A stretch of 64,000 bases of DNA from Cyclobacterium jeungdonense (GTDB lineage: Bacteria > Bacteroidota > Bacteroidia > Cytophagales > Cyclobacteriaceae). Shown here piece after piece: positions 1 to 9,334 of the stretch. Both the position numbers and the translations under genes were made by a program. Position 1 is the stretch's first letter. Every line of letters begins with the position of its first letter. A model generated the notes under the pieces. That model searched no databases, was not told the DNA's origin, and saw only the letters and a list, made by a program, of their open reading frames with translations. The stretch lies in contig NZ_WMCD01000001.1 in assembly GCF_010994275.1 (NCBI RefSeq), positions 1,116,001 through 1,180,000 of the forward strand, given 5' to 3'.

Positions 1-1775
1 GCAATTAAGATCGCTTTGTTGAAGCCCGATGCCGCCAACTCCTCCAGCAGAAGGTCCTCATTTTTCATTTCGATGAGCGCAAAAATAGCGGTATGTTCAA
101 AATACCTGTCATACGGATAACTTTCCAGTGCCCTTAAAAGGGGCTTGGTCGCCTTTGGATCTCCTATTTGTCCCAGTGCCGTAGCCACTTGTTTGGCCAC
201 CGGAAGGGCCGGGTTGGTGTCCAACAACTGAATAAGCCGGTCACGGGCAGTAATCACCTCAGCCATGCCCAAGACACGTGCGGTAGCGGTTTTTACAACG
301 TCACTTGGGTCATCCAACCCAACATATAGTTGGTTCCATGCTCTGGGATTTTGGGTCCGGAAGAGCAAAAATACGGACTTCACTCTCACTTGCTCATCCG
401 GGTGCTCGCGCATAAGGGTTTGCAAAAAAGGAATGGCTAGAAGCGGTTGCTTTAGCATGTAATTGCCAGCTTTTTGAGCCACTTCAGTCCGCGGATCTTC
501 CAACAGTTTTGCTAATTGTCCCACTGACAATTCTTCCCAGGGGATGGTATTTCCCCAAGGATCCGCTACTTTTCCCTTTTTTTCATTTTTTCGAATTCGA
601 TAGATTCCTCCCGGAACATCCGGTTTGGCAGTACGGCTCAACGGGCAGCCTGCTATAAACCAGCCTCCAGTGTTGACCAGCAACAGGTTACCATTCGGCT
701 CCTGCAATACATCTGTCGGATGGAAGTCAGGTATTTTACTTTGGAAAAACGGCTGACTTTCAGCTTGAAATGAAGCACCTTCGGGACTTAACTTAGTATG
801 AATTACCCTTCCGGTATTAAATTCGGCATGAAATAAATCACCTTCAAATTCGCCGCCCCAATCCGAACCGTTATGACGCATCAGGCCGGAAGGAGAAACC
901 CTGGCCATGCGGTGCATAACCGGCATCAACTCCCCCGTTTGCACCAACCCGTCTTCCTCGATCACCGGATGGGGTTTCGGATAAACGCCGTTTTCTACCC
1001 AATGCATCAGGGCATCCCTGTACCCACCTCTGGGATCGGTGAAATAGGTCATGGTTCCCAGCACTTCCCCTGATGGTGTAAAAGCTAACTCAATCGCATT
1101 GTCAAAACCTCCCCCGGCAAAAGCCTGCAATTGGGTCCCATTTGGCAGGCATCGCCAGATTCGAGCTCCCTTTCCCTCGAAATGCACAAATTCCTTGCTT
1201 AAAATATCAAATCCCCTTCTGGCATCGGCCATGTACAACCAACCATCTGGTCCTAAAAAAGGCCCGCTCAGAATAGCTGCATTATGGTTAAGGGTCCATC
1301 CAGAGAGTAAAATTTCTTTTTCGTCCGCCATACCGTCTCCATCCGTATCGGTAAATTTCACCAGATTCGGAGAGGCCGTGACGATCAAACTTCCATTTAC
1401 ATAGGCACCACCCATGGGGAATGGAATGGAATCAACATAAATAGTTTTCTGGTCAAATACCCCATCCTGATCACTGTCCGTCAAAAGGAGAATGCTAAAA
1501 TCAGGCTTTTCCATAATGGCTTCGGTGCCTTCAGTTTGTCCGCTGGACTCCATCACAAACAGCCTTCCCTGATCGTCAAATACAGCAAACATGGGGTACC
1601 GGACCAAACCGGGTTCTGTTGCCTCTTCTACAAAATAGCCATCCGGCAACTCCCAGGCCTCCTGATCCATTCCGGGCTCTGTACAACCGAAAAAACCGAC
1701 CCAAGAAAATAAAATAATAAGAAATTGCTCTAACCGTGGCCAGGCAAGAAATCTTTTCTTTCGGATATGTCGCAT
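1..1775 (-). CDS. Propeller-type membrane-bound dehydrogenase lipoprotein with HEAT repeats (partial)
   Basis: This reading frame starts at an ATG at 1773-1775 and stays open to the left edge, so 591 codons are seen and the C-terminus is missing. The N-terminus has basic residues, a hydrophobic stretch and a lipobox-like FFGC with Cys31, so it is probably a lipoprotein. The next ~380 residues match the PVC-type membrane-bound dehydrogenase/NHL-like propeller family, with phrases such as FTDTDGDGMADEKE, LGPDGWLYMADARRG and NTGGWFIAGCPLS. After that come HEAT-like helical repeats (ARDRLIQLLDTNPALPVAKQ). Family members usually end in a CxxCH cytochrome c domain, which would lie outside the window. 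It is the last visible gene of a four-gene operon and starts 8 bases after the dioxygenase gene. The substrate is unknown; a sugar or alcohol is likely. Confidence 0.85.
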   Translation of the reverse strand, partial: MRHIRKKRFLAWPRLEQFLIILFSWVGFFGCTEPGMDQEAWELPDGYFVEEATEPGLVRYPMFAVFDDQGRLFVMESSGQTEGTEAIMEKPDFSILLLTDSDQDGVFDQKTIYVDSIPFPMGGAYVNGSLIVTASPNLVKFTDTDGDGMADEKEILLSGWTLNHNAAILSGPFLGPDGWLYMADARRGFDILSKEFVHFEGKGARIWRCLPNGTQLQAFAGGGFDNAIELAFTPSGEVLGTMTYFTDPRGGYRDALMHWVENGVYPKPHPVIEEDGLVQTGELMPVMHRMARVSPSGLMRHNGSDWGGEFEGDLFHAEFNTGRVIHTKLSPEGASFQAESQPFFQSKIPDFHPTDVLQEPNGNLLLVNTGGWFIAGCPLSRTAKPDVPGGIYRIRKNEKKGKVADPWGNTIPWEELSVGQLAKLLEDPRTEVAQKAGNYMLKQPLLAIPFLQTLMREHPDEQVRVKSVFLLFRTQNPRAWNQLYVGLDDPSDVVKTATARVLGMAEVITARDRLIQLLDTNPALPVAKQVATALGQIGDPKATKPLLRALESYPYDRYFEHTAIFALIEMKNEDLLLEELAASGFNKAILI

Positions 1776-1783
1776 GCTACTTT

Positions 1784-2677
1784 TCAGGCCTTTGGATAAA
1801 TTTTTTCCCTGTCCAGTAAAAGTGGAAAAAACTGACCTTCTAGCTTTTCCCCCGGCCGAAACACCGGCACTCCAGCCAAAAGTTCCTGATCAGTATTGGA
1901 TTGAGTTCCATCCGCGAATACATTTAAAACGAAAGCCCTTCGAGACCTTTCGGACTTGTTTTGGTAGGATCCGTGGACCATTAGAGGATGATGAAATGTA
2001 CCGTATCCTTTTTCCATTTCTATAGGAACAGGCCGAAATTCTTTTTTCTGTGCGTCGGTAAGGTAATCCATCAGGCCCTCCATATCCCCGGCCAACTCCG
2101 GCTTGTCCAGCAAACCCCAGCGGTGGCTTCCTGGAACATAGTAAATGCATCCGTTTTGAATGTCTGCATCGTCTAAGCCTACCCAACACGTAAGGTGCTG
2201 CATGGGCACTGAGCGGGTCCAATAGGAATAGTCCTGATGCCAGGCCACCACTCCCCCATGTTTGGCTGGTTTACAGAACAATTGATCGTGCCAAAAACGC
2301 ACGGATTTATCATCCAAAAGCTGACTGGCAGCCATTAAAAATGCTGGATTCCACAAAATATCGTGAAATCCTTCCTTAATACGCCAGTGACCTAACGAAT
2401 GAAACAAAACCGTATTGGGGTCCTCTGACTCATTGGATTTGAACTCGTAAAACAATTCATTCCCGGGGTGATCGGGGTCGATCAACGCTTCCAACTCATC
2501 ATTTAGCTGGTCAATTTGCCAGGAATCCAATAATTTGATATGGGAGAGGTAGCCATTTTCTTTGAAAAAAGCAATTTGTTCCTCCGAGAGCCGGTACTTT
2601 TCCCATTCTTTTTCCGATTGCGGCCACTCAAACAAATCAGATAGGAGTTCATGAATCCGGGATAGATCGTTCACCAT
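1784..2677 (-). CDS. Phytanoyl-CoA dioxygenase (PhyH) family protein
   Basis: A 297-residue Fe(II)/2-oxoglutarate-dependent oxygenase of the PhyH family. The metal triad is visible: an HxD in VVAWHQDYSYW, and a distal His in PLMVHGSYQNKS followed by the 2-oxoglutarate-binding Arg region RSRRAF. The typical NGCIYYVPGSHRWG segment lies between them. I chose the start at 2675-2677 (MVNDLSR) because the 82 upstream codons of the longer open frame overlap the preceding gene and do not look like protein. It has no signal peptide, so it is probably cytoplasmic. It sits 11 bases after the PF06439 gene and 8 bases before the dehydrogenase. In this family the substrate cannot be read from sequence. Confidence 0.88.
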   Translation of the reverse strand: MVNDLSRIHELLSDLFEWPQSEKEWEKYRLSEEQIAFFKENGYLSHIKLLDSWQIDQLNDELEALIDPDHPGNELFYEFKSNESEDPNTVLFHSLGHWRIKEGFHDILWNPAFLMAASQLLDDKSVRFWHDQLFCKPAKHGGVVAWHQDYSYWTRSVPMQHLTCWVGLDDADIQNGCIYYVPGSHRWGLLDKPELAGDMEGLMDYLTDAQKKEFRPVPIEMEKGYGTFHHPLMVHGSYQNKSERSRRAFVLNVFADGTQSNTDQELLAGVPVFRPGEKLEGQFFPLLLDREKIYPKA

Positions 2678-2688
2678 AGTTATCGGAA

Positions 2689-3471
2689 TTAAGGATTGGG
2701 TAATAACGGAGCTATTTGCTCCGGAGAAGTAACTCCAGGAGGAAGTGGGGTGACTGTCAGGTTGCGGAAATGAATCGGAGCCCCCTCCGATTCCAGGCAG
2801 ATATACCCTTTTTTCTGCGTCGACTGGCTGATGCCGTTTACAAACTTCCCGTTTACAGATAGTTTGATGACACCATCTACACAAACTACGACGTAGGTGT
2901 TCCACTCTCCTTTGCCCAAACAACGGTTTTCGATGGATTTACTCCGGGTTCCCCGTGGGTTGTCGGGAACAGTTTCTACTCCCCCCACTCCAAATAACTC
3001 TCCATGCACATAGGCTATGGGCGGTAACTCTCCGTCTGGCCTTTTATTTTGGTTAACCCAGTCCAATTCCAACATTTGTACCTCCACTCCATCAGGAAGG
3101 CGGTTTTCTCCAGGCACGGCTCCAGACCAGACAAAGGTTCCGGAATTCCCTCCGGCCTCCATATGCTTCCATTCCACATGCATAATGAAATTTTCGTATT
3201 GATTTTCAGACCGGATAACTCCTATGGGCAGGCCTTCACAAACCAATTCATCTCCTTCAAACCTCCAGGTATCCGCGCCCGTATTGACATCAATCCAGCG
3301 AATGCCTTTCTCATTGGTGTTCTTTCCATGAATCAAGGCATTCAGATCTTGCTCCTTTCCAAACTCAAACAATAAATCCTGGGCCTTCAGTTGTGCGGAA
3401 AAAAGCAGCAGGAAAAATAAAAATAAAGGTATTCTTTTTCTTTTATTCATAAAATTAATATTAAGCCTCAT
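2689..3471 (-). CDS. PF06439 (DUF1080, 3-keto-disaccharide hydrolase) family secreted protein
   Basis: A 260-residue protein with a Sec signal peptide ending near LFSAQLKAQ. Translation may begin at residue 8 ([10 protein letters not shown]). The rest is one concanavalin-like PF06439 domain with the usual landmarks: [29 protein letters not shown] and [10 protein letters not shown], then a C-terminal sheet ending in FRNLTV. Characterised members of this family cleave 3-keto-glycosides. Its position between a Gfo/Idh/MocA oxidoreductase, which could make a 3-keto sugar, and a dehydrogenase fits that role; this is inference. The spacing is 6 bases from the upstream gene and 11 bases to the downstream one. 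Confidence 0.88.
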   Translation of the reverse strand: MRLNINFMNKRKRIPLFLFFLLLFSAQLKAQDLLFEFGKEQDLNALIHGKNTNEKGIRWIDVNTGADTWRFEGDELVCEGLPIGVIRSENQYENFIMHVEWKHMEAGGNSGTFVWSGAVPGENRLPDGVEVQMLELDWVNQNKRPDGELPPIAYVHGELFGVGGVETVPDNPRGTRSKSIENRCLGKGEWNTYVVVCVDGVIKLSVNGKFVNGISQSTQKKGYICLESEGAPIHFRNLTVTPLPPGVTSPEQIAPLLPNP

Positions 3472-3477
3472 CAGATG

Positions 3478-4776
3478 CTACACCACTTTAGTAATTCCCG
3501 GAACAGCAATAGGCGGCACCTCAACCACCAGATCCCAACGGTAATCATCCGCGGCTGGCCCCAATTTATGTTCGCTATTCATTGCCTGCTCCCAGGTAAT
3601 GGTTTGCCCACTGTAGCCCACCATTCGGCCTAAAATGGCAAGCATGGTGCTATTGGCCATCAGCTCGCCTTCGTTCATGGGTTGGCCAGCCCGGATGGAG
3701 GCAAAAAGCTCTTCGTGTTGGGTCTCGTAGGGATTGTTGGATTCGCCCTTGTAATCCCAACGTTCGGGGCCCATAGTGGCATGGATTCTTTTACCTATGT
3801 CCACGGTTGCAAAACCTTCCGTACCAGCAATATCTACTTTATTGGTATTGGAACAACCTTTCTGTTGCCTGCTGAAATGCACTCCTTTGATGTTGTTTTC
3901 GTATTCGTATTCGATGGCAAAGTGGTCGTAAATATTACCCCACTGAGATTCCGTCCTGGATTGCCTTCCTCCGGTTCCGGTAGCCTGTATAGGCAACCTG
4001 TCACCCAGGGCCCAGGACATCATATCCAGACTGTGAACCATCATCTCTACGATATAATCCCCTGATAGCCAATCGTAATAGTACCAATTTCTCAACTGGT
4101 ACTCCATTTCGGTCCAGTTATCCTGCCGGGGCTTATACCACAAACCACCACCATTTCGGGCGGTAAATACGGTGGTCACATCACCTATTTCCCCAGCTAA
4201 AATTCGGCTAAATAAGGCTCGTTTCGGAAAGTCATAACGAAAGGTAAAGCCCGATACCACAGATAGCCCTTTTTCTTTCGCTTTCTTGGCGGAGGCCAAT
4301 ACACTGCGTACACCAGGAGCATCTACCGCCACTGGTTTTTCACAAAACACATGCTTGCCTGCATCCACAGCAGCTTTGAAATGTGCCGGTCGGAAAGCAG
4401 GCGGGGTAGTAAGGATCACTACATCTACACCCGCATCCAAAACTTTTTGGTACGCATCAAAACCTACGAATTTCTGAGCATCGGAAACCTTTACTTGTTC
4501 CGGATTTATTTTTTTCAATGACTGATAGGACTCTTCCAGGTAATCTGAAAAAATATCTGCCATGCAGGTAAGTTCGGCATCCTTGTCTGCTTTAAGGGCT
4601 TGGGCGGCTGCTCCGGTACCTCTTCCACCGCAACCGATAAGTCCTACTTTCAAAGGTTCCCTTCTGGCGGCGAAACCCTGGCGAATGGAAAATCCCATAG
4701 GCAACACCGTACTGCCAATTACTGCTGTACCAGTGGATTTAAGAAATGTTCGCCGATTATTGTTTTTGCTATCCAT
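3478..4776 (-). CDS. Gfo/Idh/MocA family oxidoreductase, Tat-exported
   Basis: A 432-residue NAD(P)-dependent oxidoreductase. The N-terminus carries a twin-arginine signal (NNNRRTFLKSTGTAV plus a hydrophobic stretch), which predicts folded export with bound cofactor. The Rossmann fold begins at VGLIGCGGRGTG, and the conserved catalytic-lysine motif is intact (VFCEKPVAVDAPG). The C-terminal GFO_IDH_MocA domain includes YYYDWLSGDYIVEMMVHSLDMM. It is the first gene of the operon 4776-1 and is divergent from the FAD/Fe-S oxidoreductase at 4964. The substrate is probably a sugar, cyclitol or glycoside; exported members occur next to PF06439 proteins in many Bacteroidota and Planctomycetes. Confidence 0.9.
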   Translation of the reverse strand: MDSKNNNRRTFLKSTGTAVIGSTVLPMGFSIRQGFAARREPLKVGLIGCGGRGTGAAAQALKADKDAELTCMADIFSDYLEESYQSLKKINPEQVKVSDAQKFVGFDAYQKVLDAGVDVVILTTPPAFRPAHFKAAVDAGKHVFCEKPVAVDAPGVRSVLASAKKAKEKGLSVVSGFTFRYDFPKRALFSRILAGEIGDVTTVFTARNGGGLWYKPRQDNWTEMEYQLRNWYYYDWLSGDYIVEMMVHSLDMMSWALGDRLPIQATGTGGRQSRTESQWGNIYDHFAIEYEYENNIKGVHFSRQQKGCSNTNKVDIAGTEGFATVDIGKRIHATMGPERWDYKGESNNPYETQHEELFASIRAGQPMNEGELMANSTMLAILGRMVGYSGQTITWEQAMNSEHKLGPAADDYRWDLVVEVPPIAVPGITKVV

Positions 4777-4908
4777 AATTTAAAGCTACGTTATTTCGGC
4801 CTACTGACCTGTCTTTTTTCGAAATCAAGCGTAAAATACAATTTGTCTTTTCAAGTTCAAACAATTTTTATATCAAAAACAGCAGCCAATTAGATAAAAA
4901 AAGGCGCA

Positions 4909-4941
4909 CTTGTTATCAAACCACAAAAAATAATATCTTTG
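4909..4941 (+). promoter_or_regulatory. Bacteroidota-type promoter (-33 TTG, -7 TATCTTTG)
   Basis: CTTG at 4909-4912 is followed, after a 21-base spacer, by TATCTTTG at 4934-4941. This is an exact match to the Bacteroidota sigma-ABfr -7 consensus TAnnTTTG at the expected distance. Transcription would begin near 4948, leaving a short leader of about 16 bases before the ATG at 4964. Confidence 0.7.
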
Positions 4942-4963
4942 AACAAATTGACAATAATCACCC

Positions 4964-7849
4964 ATGCAAACGAATCCCTCAACCGCCGCGGGCACTATAT
5001 CCAATCTGCTTGCTGGTATCAAAGGAGAAGTACTGACAGATCCCTATTCACTAGGCATCTATGCCACTGATGCCAGCATTTATCAGATTTTTCCGGTAGC
5101 CGTAGTTTTACCAAAAGACGAAAACGATGTGAAAAAGGCCCTTGAATGGGCGAATAAGAATCAAGTTACCATTTTACCCCGCGGGGGAGGCACCAGTCTG
5201 GCCGGGCAAACGGTCGGAAAATCGATCGTTCTGGACTTCTCCAAATACATGGACCAAACGCTGGAAGTCAACACCAAAGAAAGATGGGTTCGTGTTCAGC
5301 CTGGAAAGGTGCGGGATGTTTTGAACGAGGAACTCGCCCCCTTGGGTCTTCATTTTGCCGTAGATCCAGCCACTTCCAGCCGGGCGAATGTCGGAGGGAT
5401 GGTAGGCAACAATTCCTCCGGAACCAAAAGTATCCTATACGGCAAGACGGTGGACCATGTATTGGAAGCCACCGTGCTGCTGGCGGACGGAACGCGTTTG
5501 CATTTGAAAAATACCGACCCAAAAACATACCAGGAGATCGCCAATCAGGATTCCAGGGAGGGAAAAATTTACCGAAACTTTAAAGAAGTTATCAACAAAA
5601 ACCGGGAACGGATCGAACAGAAATTCCCCAAAGTCATGCGCCGTGTGGGGGGCTACAACCTGGACGAATTCATCCATACTTCCGATTGGAACCTGGCAAA
5701 ACTGATCACCGGAAGCGAAGGTACCTTAGCCACTACCCTGGAATTAAAACTGAATCTCGAACCTTTACCTCAGTTTAAGTCCGTTTGCGTGCTGCATTTT
5801 GATGAATTATTGGATGCTGTTGGGGCGGTTACGAGCATCCTTCCCTACAGCCCTTCTGCAGTCGAAATCCTGGATAAAATTGTGGTGGATCTAAGCCGTG
5901 AAAACCTCACCACCAAAAGGCATTGTCATTTTATTCAGGGAGACCCCGCCGCCATTCTGATCGTAGAATTTTACGGGGAAAGTCTGGCAGATGTGATGGA
6001 CAGGCCGACACAAATGATCAAGGAATTGCAGGAAAAGGGCATGGGTTATGCCTTTCCCTTATTCCCGCAGGGCCCGGAGTACGAGGATGTATGGGTGGTG
6101 CGAAAAAAAGGACTTGGTCTGATGCTAGGTATCAAGGGTAAGAAAAAGCCTCTGCCTTTCATAGAAGATGCCGGAATTCCTACCCAATACCTGCGAGAAT
6201 ACATTGACCGAACCCTGCAAATTTGTAAAAAACACCAAACCGAGGTGGCTATGTACGCCCACGTAAGTGTGGGAGTCATCCATGTCCGGCCGATCCTGGA
6301 CCTGCGGCAGCAAACGGATATTGAGCGGTTGGAAGCCATTGCAGAAGACACCTTCAATCTGGTAATGGAATACGGAGGATCCTGGAGTGGAGAGCATGGA
6401 GACGGCTTGGTACGCAGTCCGTTTAACGAGCGTTTTTTCGGTAAGGAATTATACCAGGCCATGATCCAAGTCAAGCGACTTTTTGATCCTGAAAATCGCA
6501 TGAACCCTGGTAAGATCGTCGAGGCGGAATCCATGTCCAAAAACTTGCGTTATGGTAGCCATTACAAAGACCAGGACCTGGATTCGGTCTTTCACTACCG
6601 ATCCGAACAGAGCTTTCAGGAATCCGTCCACATGTGCACTGGTGTGGGGGAATGTCGTAAATTACTAGGAGGTACCATGTGTCCCAGTTTCAAAGCTACC
6701 CGGGACGAAGAGCATAGCACCCGTGGCCGGGCCAATGCCCTACGCATGGCCATGTCGGGTCAACTGGACGATAAAGGACTAAGCAGTGAACGACTACAGG
6801 AAACCCTGAGCCTGTGCCTCAGTTGCAAGGCCTGCAAATCCGAATGTCCCAGTAACGTGGACATGGCCAAAATGAAAAGCGATGTGATGCAATGGTATTA
6901 CGATGCCAATGGAGCCGGCCTACGAGATAAAATGATCCGGGATGCAGCCATGATGGCCAAACAATTTTCGGGGATCCTCGCCAAACCGGTTAATTTACTC
7001 CAATCTTCCCCCTTGTTCCGGAAAAGCCTGGAAAAAATGGCGGGATTTGATAGCCGACGCACGCTTCCTTCCTATGCGACTCAACCTTTTTACAAATGGT
7101 TTGGAAAAAACGGAAAGAATCAACCAAAAACCGGTAAAAAAGTAGCTCTGTTTGCCGATACCTACCTAAACTACCACGAACCGTCCATTGGCAAGGCAGC
7201 ATTGAAATTGCTCAACGAATGCGGATACGAAGTGGTTCTTGCGAATGTAGGCTGTTGTCAACGACCCAAAATTTCGCATGGTTTTCTGAGAGAGGCAAAA
7301 AAAGAAGGGCTTTCTACCGTGGAGAAGTTGCTTTCCTATATCAACCAGGGCCTTCCAGTGCTTGTCTGCGAACCCAGTTGTGCCTCAGCCTTAAACGATG
7401 ATTTTCCCGATTTACTGGATGAAAAAGAAGTAGCAGCAAAATTGAAAGAAAACGTGCTGATGATTGATGTTTTTCTCGCCCGGGAAATGGAAAAGGGAAA
7501 CCTGAACGTAAAATTACGCAGCAAGGGCGCGAATCTTCGACTCCATGGGCATTGCCATCAAAAAGCCCTGTATGGGACCCAAGCCATGAAAAACACCCTG
7601 AAAGATCCCCATTCCTGCACGGAAATTCCTTCGGGTTGCTGCGGGATGGCGGGTTCCTTTGGCTACGAGAAAGAGCACTATGCCCTATCCGAAAAAATCG
7701 GTGAAGAAGTGTTGTTTCCAGAAATCAGGAAAGCTCCTGCGGACAGCGAACTGGTGGCCTCCGGATTTAGCTGCCGTCACCAGATTGCTCATTTTACAGG
7801 TAAGAAGGCAAAACACTGGGTGGAGTGCGTGGAGGTGATTTCCGATTGA
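4964..7849 (+). CDS. FAD-binding and (Fe-S)-binding oxidoreductase, YdiJ/D-2-hydroxyacid dehydrogenase type
   Basis: A 961-residue fusion of an FAD-linked oxidase and a Fe-S/CCG subunit. The FAD-binding PP-loop is LPRGGGTSLAGQTVG (about residue 72). The FAD oxidase C-terminal domain includes MYAHVSVGVIHVRP and SGEHGDGLVRSP. Next comes the YdiJ-type bridge CTGVGECR...GTMCPS...TRGRANALR, then the 4Fe-4S motif CLSCKACKSECPSN. Two CCG modules near the C-terminus (VGCCQRP and EIPSGCCGMAGSFGYE) end the protein. E. coli YdiJ, about 1018 residues, has the same architecture and oxidises D-2-hydroxyglutarate; D-lactate and glycolate dehydrogenases are related. There is no signal peptide or membrane span. 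A paralogue lies at 32550-35498. Confidence 0.92.
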   Translation: MQTNPSTAAGTISNLLAGIKGEVLTDPYSLGIYATDASIYQIFPVAVVLPKDENDVKKALEWANKNQVTILPRGGGTSLAGQTVGKSIVLDFSKYMDQTLEVNTKERWVRVQPGKVRDVLNEELAPLGLHFAVDPATSSRANVGGMVGNNSSGTKSILYGKTVDHVLEATVLLADGTRLHLKNTDPKTYQEIANQDSREGKIYRNFKEVINKNRERIEQKFPKVMRRVGGYNLDEFIHTSDWNLAKLITGSEGTLATTLELKLNLEPLPQFKSVCVLHFDELLDAVGAVTSILPYSPSAVEILDKIVVDLSRENLTTKRHCHFIQGDPAAILIVEFYGESLADVMDRPTQMIKELQEKGMGYAFPLFPQGPEYEDVWVVRKKGLGLMLGIKGKKKPLPFIEDAGIPTQYLREYIDRTLQICKKHQTEVAMYAHVSVGVIHVRPILDLRQQTDIERLEAIAEDTFNLVMEYGGSWSGEHGDGLVRSPFNERFFGKELYQAMIQVKRLFDPENRMNPGKIVEAESMSKNLRYGSHYKDQDLDSVFHYRSEQSFQESVHMCTGVGECRKLLGGTMCPSFKATRDEEHSTRGRANALRMAMSGQLDDKGLSSERLQETLSLCLSCKACKSECPSNVDMAKMKSDVMQWYYDANGAGLRDKMIRDAAMMAKQFSGILAKPVNLLQSSPLFRKSLEKMAGFDSRRTLPSYATQPFYKWFGKNGKNQPKTGKKVALFADTYLNYHEPSIGKAALKLLNECGYEVVLANVGCCQRPKISHGFLREAKKEGLSTVEKLLSYINQGLPVLVCEPSCASALNDDFPDLLDEKEVAAKLKENVLMIDVFLAREMEKGNLNVKLRSKGANLRLHGHCHQKALYGTQAMKNTLKDPHSCTEIPSGCCGMAGSFGYEKEHYALSEKIGEEVLFPEIRKAPADSELVASGFSCRHQIAHFTGKKAKHWVECVEVISD

Positions 7850-8070
7850 AGTTGCTTTGCTAAACATTGACTATTTCCTTATCTAAAAGAAAAATTCAGG
7901 GCCATATTAATAAATACAGACTATCCTTTTTTTTTAAACCCTCTAATTACACCGGGCAAAAGAATTGGGTTTTACGAAAAACAACGATAATGAATGGCGG
8001 GGTTAAACTATTTATTCTATTTTTACCAGAATTAGCAGTTGAAAAATTAACCGAATAATCCAACCTTTAA

Positions 8071-9174
8071 ATGAATGATATCCCCCAGCGCCCCCCCCGT
8101 ATCCTCTCGATTGATGCCTTAAGAGGATTTGACATGTTACTGATTATTTTTGCCGATCGCTTTTTTGCATCCCTTCATCAGGGAGCAGATACTGCATTTA
8201 CGGGATTTCTGGCTAGGCAATTTGAGCACCCGGAATGGTTTGGCTCCACCTTTTACGATATCATCATGCCGTTATTCCTTTTTGTGGTCGGGGCGGTGAT
8301 TCCTTTTTCCCTTTCCCAGCGCATGCAGGAGCAAAATAGCAAAGGGCAACTCTATGGAAAACTGATCAAACGATTCATTATTCTTTTTATATTGGGCTGG
8401 ATTGTACAAGGAAACTTACTGGCACTTGATGCCGGTCAGTTCAAGGTCTTTAGCAATACCCTACAGGCTATCGCCGTCGGCTACGTCTTTTCTTGCCTGG
8501 CATTTATTCATTTGAGTCGCAATGGCCGATACCTTTTATTCGTTTTTTGCTTGCTTTCCTATGCCCTGCTGCTCACGCTTCCCCAGGTCCCGGGAGTAGG
8601 AAGAAGCACACTCATGCCCGACCAAAACTTTGCCCTTTATGTGGACCGGCTGGTATTTGGCCCTTTTGACGATGGACTGCAATATACCTGGTTGCTTTCC
8701 GGTTTGGGATTTACGGCTACCACCCTATCCGGCTTGTTTGCTGGGGAGTGGATCAAATCCGACATGCCGCGTAAGAAAGTGGTCCTCTATCTGGTAGCTG
8801 CGGGTTTGATCGCCCTCAGCCTGGGGCTAATTTGGGGTATTTGGCATCCCATCGTGAAAAAAATCTGGAGTAGTTCCTTTGTCCTCGCTTCGTCCGGAGT
8901 ATGCTACCTGCTGCTAGCTGCGTTTTATTGGATTATTGATGTCAAAGGCAAAACGGCCTGGACCTTTCCCTTAAAAGTAATTGGTATGAATGCCATCACG
9001 GCCTATGTACTTTCCCATGTCATCGATTTTCCTGCCATTGCAGATGATTTGGTTTTTGGTCTGGAACAATACAGCGAAAGCTGGTATCCGATGTGGACCA
9101 TTATCGGGGGGTTTGCAATACTTTACTCCTTACTTTGGTACATGTATGTAAACAAAACCTTCGTTAAGGTTTAA
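8071..9174 (+). CDS. HGSNAT-like acyltransferase family membrane protein (DUF1624/DUF5009)
   Basis: A 367-residue polytopic membrane protein with about ten hydrophobic segments. The N-terminus has the family signature ILSIDALRGFDMLLI, followed by DIIMPLFLFVVGAVIPFSL. Both are typical of heparan-alpha-glucosaminide N-acetyltransferase-like proteins (COG4299). Human HGSNAT acetylates terminal glucosamine across a membrane; bacterial relatives are mostly uncharacterised but often lie beside glycan-degradation genes, as here. The 221 bases upstream hold no convincing gene. The start ATG follows the A-rich leader typical of the phylum. Confidence 0.85.
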   Translation: MNDIPQRPPRILSIDALRGFDMLLIIFADRFFASLHQGADTAFTGFLARQFEHPEWFGSTFYDIIMPLFLFVVGAVIPFSLSQRMQEQNSKGQLYGKLIKRFIILFILGWIVQGNLLALDAGQFKVFSNTLQAIAVGYVFSCLAFIHLSRNGRYLLFVFCLLSYALLLTLPQVPGVGRSTLMPDQNFALYVDRLVFGPFDDGLQYTWLLSGLGFTATTLSGLFAGEWIKSDMPRKKVVLYLVAAGLIALSLGLIWGIWHPIVKKIWSSSFVLASSGVCYLLLAAFYWIIDVKGKTAWTFPLKVIGMNAITAYVLSHVIDFPAIADDLVFGLEQYSESWYPMWTIIGGFAILYSLLWYMYVNKTFVKV

Positions 9175-9283
9175 GTTAACCCAGTGAAAAAAAATCGATC
9201 AACGAAATGCATTTTCAACCCGTAAAAACGAGAATGACGAGAAAGTGAAATTGTGGGATGATTATTAGGCATGCGAGATTCCC

Positions 9284-9303
9284 TGTCTGTCGACAAGCAG
9301 ACA
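9284..9303. repeat. Short inverted repeat, 6-bp arms around TGTCGACA
   Basis: TGTCTG at 9284-9289 pairs with CAGACA at 9298-9303. The perfect 8-bp palindrome TGTCGACA overlaps the arm and loop at 9288-9295. It lies 32 bases upstream of the alginate-lyase-like gene. It could be an extragenic palindrome or a regulator site, and nothing in the sequence decides between them. Confidence 0.4.
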
Positions 9304-9334
9304 TCTGGCCGGTAAAAAAGAAAATTATAAACCT

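Noticed and set aside
7867..8058. A 63-codon plus-strand frame before the HGSNAT-like gene
   Set aside because: No ribosome-binding site, no recognisable motif, and its composition reflects AT-rich intergenic DNA.
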